A program made the translations under genes and the position numbers. Positions 8,725 through 14,390 of a DNA stretch of 15,536 bases are shown one piece after another (the first letter of the stretch is position 1; every line of letters starts with the position of its first letter). Source of the DNA: UBA10364 sp905182675 (GTDB lineage Bacteria; Bacteroidota; Bacteroidia; Flavobacteriales; Schleiferiaceae); NCBI GenBank assembly GCA_963933975.1, contig CAWVWE010000035.1, positions 1-15,536 of the forward strand, given 5' to 3'. The notes under the pieces are model-generated. The model did not search any database and was not told where the DNA came from. It saw only the letters and a list, made by a program, of their open reading frames with translations.

Positions 8725-10847
8725 TATTTAACTATTAAGAAGGTTCCTGTGAAATTTTTACCGTTGTCAAGGTCTTCCACATGGAAGAGGTACATCCCTC
8801 GAGCAATTATTTGACTTTCTCTAGAGAGAAGGTCCCAAGCGTGTTCCCCGCCTGAAAATACATTTTGATTCGAATTTTCCGCACCAAAAGATTGGAACCA
8901 ACGGATATCACTACCGTTGTAATCTCCATGGTGATCAAAGCTGTCTATGAAATCACCACCTGCTGTCGTGATTGTAATTCGTGCATTTTGTGGAAGGTTA
9001 GAGAAAATCAGTTTTCTACTCTCCTCTTGGAAATTACTATTTCCCTCCCAACTAGCGCCGAGATAATAAGGGTTGGGATACACATAAGGCTCCACGCTGT
9101 CTAAATCTGATCCTGGTGCGCCAGGAAATGCTCGAACTGTGTTGGAAAGGACTGCACTTTCTAAAGACTCCAGACCACTATTAAGATCTCCTTTATCAAA
9201 TGCCGTCACAGAAACAGCCGTCTGCCAGCCATTAGGTAAGGGATCTAATGTGTAACGAAATACATATTGGTTGGTATCACCTTCAAAAATCATTGGCTCG
9301 TCCAATTTAATAGGCAAAAACCCCGTATTGAATCCATAAGGATTACCAAGAGAATCATAACTCGCCACTAAATCTAAATCATCTTTTAAATCAGGGGTTC
9401 CAAAAACATCAAACCCAGTTGCTGTAGCATATACGTTATAGCCTTCAAAATCAAGTTTCTTTGAGATTGGATCTAGGCTTTGACGGCTATTGTCAGTCCA
9501 ATATATCGTGCAATTTCCATCGCCGGGTATCACTTTAAGTCTTGGAGATTCGGGAGGGGAAGGGAGTATAAATCGAGTGATTTTTCCATCTCCATCTTTA
9601 TCCTCACCCGGATCTAATAGACCATTAAAGTTAGCGTCTTCACCATTATACGTACGTTGTGCCCAGTTTGCTGCGTCAATCAAATAAGTCTGCTGTACAG
9701 CATTATTATCACCATTAGGAAGTCCGTCTTCGTATTTTTTAGCCACCACATAAGCAAACGACAGTTTTATCTGATCGCCTGGCGCATAGTCATTAAAGGG
9801 CCCTACAGTTAAAAGGTCCGACCGATTTCCATTGGCATTAAGCTCTGCCTGAAGATCAACATCCATTGTGGTTGCACAAGCCGCGCCAGTAGGATCCGTC
9901 CAGCAAGGATGCTGGTTAAAGCCGTCTGACATTTTCTGATAACGCTGCTGGTCGGTTGTTGGGAAAAAGAACGTGTTCTGACCACTGTTGTTAAATACCC
10001 ACGCGTTATAATTCACCTTTGTGTTTGGGTCTGTTTTAGGGTGCTTGAAGCCATTTTTATCTTCGGCACCCAAAAATAATTGGCCCACATAGCTATCTGT
10101 AAACCCTGGGTCGCCATTTCTGTCATAGCAGTATGCAAGATTTAAACTATCTATAAAGCCGTTACCACCTTGCGAGTAGAAAGTCGCTCCACCTGCACCT
10201 GCTGGCGTGATATTAACATTACGTACTACAGTGTTGTCCCACAGTCCTGCATAAAAATCTTGATACGTGTTGTTGCTGTTGTTAGTGATGGTCATATCTA
10301 CAATCACCATGAAATCTGTAAAAGAATATTCCCAATTATAAACGGCCATATCCACTTCTATGTCCATGGGGTTTAAATGGTTGTTGATTGGAATACTCGT
10401 ACCTGGAACAAGGATTTCGGCATCATTGAAAGAACACAAAAAGTCTTGATGAGATACAGCATCACTCCTGTAGTTAGGAGAAGATTTTAGTGAACTGCGT
10501 TCAGAAACACTCACTCCTTGGCTCGCATTAAATTCAAATCCTCCACGTCCTGGTGCATAACCTTGCGGTGCATCATAAGCGGATGTACTTACCCGAACAG
10601 CTCCGTTTACGGTACCTCCTAACCAAAGGCCCCCTTCAAATAAATGCTCTATTCCTGAGCCTGCTGGATATTCCATTGAAGGACTTCCGCTACCATCTTT
10701 ATAGCCTCGGAAGGCATTACCAAAAGTGCCCACATTTGTTGCCGTCAGTCTAACATTAGCTCTTGAGGTCTGAAACTCTTCGAATGTTTGACCCATTCCT
10801 AAGAAAGGCAATACTAAAAACAAGCTTATGATGACTCTTCTTACCAT
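8724..10847 (-). CDS. Large exported protein of unrecognised family with Ca-loop-like motif, FN3-like domain and T9SS-type C-terminus
   Basis: The protein has 707 residues with signal peptide MVRRVIISLFLVLPFLGMG then Gln. Residues about 20-390 form an unrecognised region with a distinctive motif, YPAGSGIEHLFEGGLWLGG (60-78), and aromatic beta-rich segments (YNWEYSFTDFMVIVDMTITN at 170-189). I recall similar 'EYLF-GG-W-GG' motifs in large sorting-signal proteins of Bacteroidota and Ignavibacteria, none with a known function. Residues 403-421 make an acidic loop, NFNGLLDPGEDKDGDGKI, like dockerin or EF-hand calcium loops. An FN3-like domain follows at about 430-575 (PESPRLKVI, NCTIYWTDNS, FEGYNVYATATG). 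The C-terminus has YVYPNPYYLG near 588 and ends IIARGMYLFHVEDLDNGKNF-TGTFLIVK, matching FlgD-Ig/T9SS sorting tails. The start overlaps the nuclease-like gene stop by 7 nt (ATGGTAA). The role is unknown; secretion to the cell surface is inferred. Confidence 0.75.
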   Translation of the reverse strand: MVRRVIISLFLVLPFLGMGQTFEEFQTSRANVRLTATNVGTFGNAFRGYKDGSGSPSMEYPAGSGIEHLFEGGLWLGGTVNGAVRVSTSAYDAPQGYAPGRGGFEFNASQGVSVSERSSLKSSPNYRSDAVSHQDFLCSFNDAEILVPGTSIPINNHLNPMDIEVDMAVYNWEYSFTDFMVIVDMTITNNSNNTYQDFYAGLWDNTVVRNVNITPAGAGGATFYSQGGNGFIDSLNLAYCYDRNGDPGFTDSYVGQLFLGAEDKNGFKHPKTDPNTKVNYNAWVFNNSGQNTFFFPTTDQQRYQKMSDGFNQHPCWTDPTGAACATTMDVDLQAELNANGNRSDLLTVGPFNDYAPGDQIKLSFAYVVAKKYEDGLPNGDNNAVQQTYLIDAANWAQRTYNGEDANFNGLLDPGEDKDGDGKITRFILPSPPESPRLKVIPGDGNCTIYWTDNSRQSLDPISKKLDFEGYNVYATATGFDVFGTPDLKDDLDLVASYDSLGNPYGFNTGFLPIKLDEPMIFEGDTNQYVFRYTLDPLPNGWQTAVSVTAFDKGDLNSGLESLESAVLSNTVRAFPGAPGSDLDSVEPYVYPNPYYLGASWEGNSNFQEESRKLIFSNLPQNARITITTAGGDFIDSFDHHGDYNGSDIRWFQSFGAENSNQNVFSGGEHAWDLLSRESQIIARGMYLFHVEDLDNGKNFTGTFLIVK
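9579..9641 (-). other. Ca-binding-loop-like motif inside the 707-aa protein
   Basis: Residues about 403-423 place Asp/Asn side chains at regular spacing in an N-x-N-G-L-x-D-x-G-E-D-x-D-G-D-G pattern, as in dockerin, EF-hand-like or thrombospondin type 3 loops. It sits at the boundary between the N-terminal region and the FN3-like domain, so it may be a metal-stabilised linker rather than a functional site. Confidence 0.5.
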
Positions 10848-12097
10848 ACCATGAGTTTAGAAGCTTTTGTAAATCCTTTTTTCGTCCATAGTGCCGTATA
10901 AACTCCTGTGGGCAATTGTTGTAAAATTTTATGTTCGTTCACTGCTTTACGGAAGACCACTTGACCATCCATTCCTACCAAAATCAAGCTGTAGTTGTTG
11001 GTATATCCACCAAACTCAAAAGGCTGACGCATAGGATTAGGTAAAGCTGGAATTTTAAATTCTTCCGTAGACAAACCTTGCATATCTAGGTCAAAATCCG
11101 CGATCACCGGCAGGTGATCGCTCAGAGAATATAAGGCAGACAACACCGTGGAGCTCACACTGTAGTTCGTTCCCGAGTTGATAGAGCTGTTAAAATGGTT
11201 GCCATCATTTCCCACTGCGAAATAGGTGTTTGGCACATACACCATTTGATCATCTCCTTCTACTACTGCTTCTGAACATAAAATCTGATCAAATCTATCA
11301 TCTAGACCTCCAGCAGAAAAGCAGCTATTAGAGGATGAACTGCGGGTACTTTGGGTATGTACACTAGCAAAAGAGCCATTGTTGTTCCAATTTCCACTGG
11401 TGTTAATGGGGTCTTCAAACCGGAATGTTTGGCCACCAATCAAAGTCTGGTATGCAGATTCTGCTGAGCTATACATGTTGTAGTCACCCAGTAAGAAGAG
11501 GTTGTCGTCTTGACATTCGTTGTCTGCGTAATCTATGACCGCTTTGGCCATTAGATTTCGTTTAGAGGAATTGCTAGTGCCGTTACCCGCTTTAAAATGG
11601 GCTCCCAGAACAGTGAAGGTGAGCGTATCACTCTGGGCATTTAGCAAAGGGTCTTTGTAATAAAACCTGACCACATCTACCACACGAACTAACGTACTCC
11701 CGGCTAAATCTTGTGATATAACATCTTGACTAAGAATCCCCAGATAGTCGCTGTTATAGGCTACCACGTTTGTCAATGATGAAAAACTATTATTCGTATA
11801 GTTAGCAGTGGCCCAAGAGGACACATTACCCGTGTTTAGTGCATTATTCAATAGATACTGGGCATTATTAGCACTCGCTCCTATCTCATTAAACACGATC
11901 AAGTGAGGTGACACGTTTTTGATGATGGTATCCAGAGCGGTCTCCTTAGCGCCAGCACTGTTTGAATTCCCATTACATTCATTTGTTGAATTTCTGTAAT
12001 TCAAGATGTTATAGCTCATCAAACGTAGTGTAAACGTTTGTGCTGTGGCTGATTGAACAACCGTGAATAATGACAAAAACAACAAGAGCTTTTTCAT
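10841..12097 (-). CDS. Secreted endonuclease/exonuclease/phosphatase (EEP) superfamily enzyme with a T9SS-like tail
   Basis: The protein has 418 residues with signal peptide MKKLLLFLSLFTVVQSATA then Gln. The EEP catalytic set is complete: MSYNILNYR (Asn30), FNEIG (metal-binding Glu71), VLGAHFKAG (His167), LLGDYNMYS (Asp205/Asn207), DDRFDQIL (266-273) and LSDHLPVIADF (Asp327-His328). Known members are Mg-dependent phosphodiesterases or phosphatases, including secreted DNases; the substrate cannot be read from sequence. Residues about 347-418 look like a divergent T9SS sorting domain: LPNPMRQPFEF, one beta block, then LPTGVYTALWTKKGFTKASK and a terminal Trp. It is the first gene of a seven-gene cassette, 70 bases after the upstream hydrolase, and its stop overlaps the next start by 7 nt. 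A PorV-like protein encoded downstream could assist its export (inference). Confidence 0.88.
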   Translation of the reverse strand: MKKLLLFLSLFTVVQSATAQTFTLRLMSYNILNYRNSTNECNGNSNSAGAKETALDTIIKNVSPHLIVFNEIGASANNAQYLLNNALNTGNVSSWATANYTNNSFSSLTNVVAYNSDYLGILSQDVISQDLAGSTLVRVVDVVRFYYKDPLLNAQSDTLTFTVLGAHFKAGNGTSNSSKRNLMAKAVIDYADNECQDDNLFLLGDYNMYSSAESAYQTLIGGQTFRFEDPINTSGNWNNNGSFASVHTQSTRSSSSNSCFSAGGLDDRFDQILCSEAVVEGDDQMVYVPNTYFAVGNDGNHFNSSINSGTNYSVSSTVLSALYSLSDHLPVIADFDLDMQGLSTEEFKIPALPNPMRQPFEFGGYTNNYSLILVGMDGQVVFRKAVNEHKILQQLPTGVYTALWTKKGFTKASKLMVW

Positions 12098-12102
12098 AGG
12101 TG

Positions 12103-12110
12103 CAAAGGTG
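12103..12110 (-). promoter_or_regulatory. Possible -7 promoter element (CACCTTTG) for the seven-gene cassette
   Basis: On the minus strand the bases CACCTTTGCACCT immediately precede the ATG at 12097. CACCTTTG differs from TAnnTTTG only at the first base, and the TTTGCACC context is common in Bacteroidota promoters. There is no TTTG-like box about 19 bases upstream (that position reads GAGG). The element is only 5 bases from the ATG, so the mRNA would have a very short or absent leader. Confidence 0.4.
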
Positions 12111-12137
12111 CGAAAAAATCGGTCTCACACCTCCCCT

Positions 12138-12157
12138 TTAACATGAATTCATGTTAA
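12138..12157. promoter_or_regulatory. Perfect 20-bp palindrome, candidate operator
   Basis: TTAACATGAATTCATGTTAA is a perfect inverted repeat with no spacer. It sits in the 70-base gap between the hydrolase stop and the first gene of the cassette. Its near edge is 27 bases upstream of the -7-like element, which puts it roughly 40-60 bases before a likely transcription start. That suits a dimeric activator or repressor site. It has no GC-rich stem and no T-run, so it is a poor candidate for an intrinsic terminator. The regulator is unknown. Confidence 0.5.
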
Positions 12158-12167
12158 TGTTGCGGCC

Positions 12168-13055
12168 CTATAATTCGAACGTTTGACCAAACTCCGCAAA
12201 ATGAAATCCTAGTGCCTCCACAGAGGCTCGATCGGCACTATTTTTAACCCTCGCAGGGTTACTATGGTTCAGGTGGATAAAGTAAATTTTATTTCGCTGT
12301 TCTAAAGGTAATGACCCAAATAACGCAACACTTTCTTCAATAAACGGATGTGGAACCTCCGACATAGGACGGGCAACTTCACCCTCTTTCATAAAAGTTG
12401 CATCTAGGAAAACATAGGCTACTTTTTGAATTTCTGTCACAATATCTCTGTCCCATAAGTCCCATTTATCGATGTCTGGGATAAACAGGGCGGTTTTTTC
12501 TGCTCCTTTAATCTGATAGCCTACCGTCTCCGAGTATTCATCGCGATGAGGGACAAGCAGTGGCGTTACGCTAAGAGAATTTGTCAATTTCACTTCCTGT
12601 CCATTCACCAAGCCCTTGATTTCAATGTTTTCCAAATTAACAAGCTGGTCCCATGGACCGTTTTCGGACAAAAACGCACCCATTCGCGGCATCGCATAAA
12701 CTGGGACTCCATTTGCTGAGGAAGCTTCACGTCCTAGGTGGATCAATCCGCTGTAATGTCCCATATGGGCATGAGTCAGAAATATACTGAAAGTATCATT
12801 ACCAGAAAGGTTTAGCAGGTACCTCGACTGGTTTACAAAGTCAGGAGTTGCGTCAAAAAAATAAGAATGATCGTTTTCATCAATCAAACCCAGGCAACTC
12901 ACATAATCATTAGCAATTTCAACAGAGCAACATTCCTTTTCACAGAGCATATGAGGAGATCCTCCATCTTGAAGTGTTCCTAACACCACTAATTTCTGGG
13001 CATGAGAAACAAAAAAACTTAAAAGAAATAGAGCAATGAGCAGGGGTTTTTTCAT
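12168..13055 (-). CDS. Secreted PqqB-like metallo-beta-lactamase-fold hydrolase
   Basis: The protein has 295 residues with signal peptide MKKPLLIALFLLSFFVSHA then Gln. After LVVLGTLQDGGSPHMLCEKECC (from residue 22, with Cys38, Cys42 and Cys43) comes LFDATPDF-like FFDATPDF (67-73), then the MBL motif THAHMGHYSGL (94-104) with His95, His97 and His100. Further likely ligands are His170 (PHRDEY), the PDIDKW motif (193-198), FLDATF (216-221) and HLNHSNP (261-267). The order matches the PqqB-like branch of the MBL fold, a common single-gene family in Bacteroidota. The Asp normally found in HxHxDH is Gly here, as far as I recall also in this branch. No other PQQ synthesis gene is nearby, so a PQQ role is not supported; a secreted or periplasmic hydrolase of unknown substrate is the safe call. 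Confidence 0.85.
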   Translation of the reverse strand: MKKPLLIALFLLSFFVSHAQKLVVLGTLQDGGSPHMLCEKECCSVEIANDYVSCLGLIDENDHSYFFDATPDFVNQSRYLLNLSGNDTFSIFLTHAHMGHYSGLIHLGREASSANGVPVYAMPRMGAFLSENGPWDQLVNLENIEIKGLVNGQEVKLTNSLSVTPLLVPHRDEYSETVGYQIKGAEKTALFIPDIDKWDLWDRDIVTEIQKVAYVFLDATFMKEGEVARPMSEVPHPFIEESVALFGSLPLEQRNKIYFIHLNHSNPARVKNSADRASVEALGFHFAEFGQTFEL

Positions 13056-13068
13056 GTTTTAATTTAGC

Positions 13069-13099
13069 TAAAACTATTTAACTACTTTAAAGATTCTAA
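13069..13099 (-). promoter_or_regulatory. Possible promoter for the PqqB-like hydrolase gene
   Basis: On the minus strand TTAG (13096-13099) is followed, after a 19-base spacer, by TAGTTTTA (13069-13076). This resembles the Bacteroidota -33 (TTTG) and -7 (TAnnTTTG) boxes with one mismatch in each, at the usual spacing, 13 bases upstream of the ATG. The rest of the 116-base gap shows only a weak interrupted hairpin near 13139-13160. Confidence 0.35.
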
Positions 13100-13171
13100 C
13101 GAAGCAGGGCAAGAGCCTCTAATTTGCTTTGGGTTGCATTTTCAACACCAGTTGAGAAAAGTCGGATTAAA

Positions 13172-14317
13172 TTAAAACGCTTCTCCAATAAAGAAATAAA
13201 AGCCCGGCCCTTCACGCGTCAAGGCGACATCTATTCTGGTGAAAATATCTTTTTCCGGGAAAATTAGGTAGCGCAATCCTACCCCTGCGGTGGGTAAAAA
13301 TTGATTAAACGCGAAGCTATGATTATCCCCAAACACCTGACCCGCTGCCAGAAAGGTACTTGCACCCCAGCGCTTAGAAAAAGCAAACGGTAAGATGCGG
13401 TACTCGATCTGCCCTGCGACCAAGTGCTTATCCCGGAAGCGTCCGAGGTAGTAACCACGCATGAGGCTTTCGCCACCCATCAAGGAAAGCATATTGAAAG
13501 GAGCTGTGCCGGTTGTAAACTGGCCGTAGAGCTGTGCTGCAAGTACCGTATTCTTCTTTAATGGCCTATAAATACGGTTGTCAGAAATGAAGGTCGTCAT
13601 GGAAAAATCGCTCCCCAGCCGATCGTTGTAGCTGAGAAAAGCCCATTCGCTATAAAGTCCGTCTCTCGGGTTCATGGCGTTATGGATATTGTCATAGAGT
13701 ATGCCCAGCCCCAGTCCGAAGTTTGAGGAGCCTGTAGCCCCAACACTTGGCGGTATATACCCACTCAGTGTATCCAGGTAGTTTACATTGTTAAGATTCT
13801 GATAATCCAGTTCTAGTCCTACATAAAAGGAAGGTAGTGTCTCTCTGAGAAGGCGCTCGCGAAACAAGGTATAGTTTCCATCTATCCGGGCGGTATGTTC
13901 TTTAGGACTGTCCTGCCCCACACCGTAATAGAGCAATGGAAAACTCTGATAACGTGCTCTACCGTAGAAAAACCAGCGATTTTTATCGGTGTACAGGGCA
14001 TGGTCAAGCCAAATGCCGTATTGGTTTTCTAGGGTGTAAAATGTAAATGCTTTGACCTCACTTAATCGGTTCGAAAGATCACGGTTTGCACTATAAATGT
14101 AGAGGCTAGAAAGACCTATTTCCCAGCTGGTCTCTGGTGAATAAGCTATCGTGGGATAGTTAATCAACTTCGGAGCGGAGATATCGTCTTGCGTATTCAG
14201 TACCCTAGTCAGGTAACGCTGAAGCATTGGCCCATTCGACCTTATTGAGTCTTGAGCACTCAGGCTAAAAGCGCTACTGAAAAGTAACAGTAAACACAGG
14301 GTCTTTATGATTTTCAT
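13172..14317 (-). CDS. BamA/TamA (Omp85)-type outer-membrane barrel without POTRA domains
   Basis: The protein has 381 residues from ATG 14317, with signal peptide MKIIKTLCLLLLFSSAFSLSA then Gln. After a short linker nearly the whole protein is beta-barrel. It carries LYDNIHNAMNPRDGLYSEW (about 208-225, the usual 'D-x-R-x-P-x-x-G' strand turn of surface-antigen barrels) and the Omp85 signature MGGESLMRGYYLGRFRDK (280-297), with Arg-Gly-Tyr of the inward-folding loop at 287-289. It ends GEAF with the terminal Phe expected for barrels inserted by the Bam complex. Full BamA or TamA proteins have N-terminal POTRA repeats that are absent here, so it is not the essential insertase; small barrels of this type are common in Bacteroidota and of unknown role. 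An eight-codon upstream extension (to 14341) is possible but would put residues before the signal peptide and overlaps a promoter-like element. Confidence 0.85.
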   Translation of the reverse strand: MKIIKTLCLLLLFSSAFSLSAQDSIRSNGPMLQRYLTRVLNTQDDISAPKLINYPTIAYSPETSWEIGLSSLYIYSANRDLSNRLSEVKAFTFYTLENQYGIWLDHALYTDKNRWFFYGRARYQSFPLLYYGVGQDSPKEHTARIDGNYTLFRERLLRETLPSFYVGLELDYQNLNNVNYLDTLSGYIPPSVGATGSSNFGLGLGILYDNIHNAMNPRDGLYSEWAFLSYNDRLGSDFSMTTFISDNRIYRPLKKNTVLAAQLYGQFTTGTAPFNMLSLMGGESLMRGYYLGRFRDKHLVAGQIEYRILPFAFSKRWGASTFLAAGQVFGDNHSFAFNQFLPTAGVGLRYLIFPEKDIFTRIDVALTREGPGFYFFIGEAF

Positions 14318-14322
14318 TCTAG

Positions 14323-14330
14323 TAAAGGTA
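14323..14330 (-). promoter_or_regulatory. Possible -7 promoter element (TACCTTTA) for the Omp85-like gene
   Basis: Minus-strand TACCTTTA matches TAnnTTTG except for the last base and ends 5 bases before ATG 14317, the same spacing as the element before the EEP gene. It supports the shorter start. No convincing -33 box was found. Confidence 0.3.
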
Positions 14331-14390
14331 TGCCGTCTCATCCATTACAGCAGCTTTTTCAGACACGACTTCTAACCCTGTATCAGCAGC

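Noticed and set aside
803..10753. Short plus-strand open frames throughout the window
   Set aside because: They lie antisense inside well-supported minus-strand genes, have no coherent domains and show no promoter or start context.
12168..13055. Assignment as pqqB in PQQ synthesis
   Set aside because: The protein is exported, the metal motif differs and no pqq genes are in the window.
13139..13160. Hairpin after the Omp85-like gene as a terminator
   Set aside because: On the minus-strand transcript the stem has only five contiguous pairs then a C-A mismatch, and no T-run follows.
14318..14341. Eight-residue N-terminal extension of the Omp85-like protein
   Set aside because: It would place polar residues before a complete signal peptide and overlaps a -7-like element.
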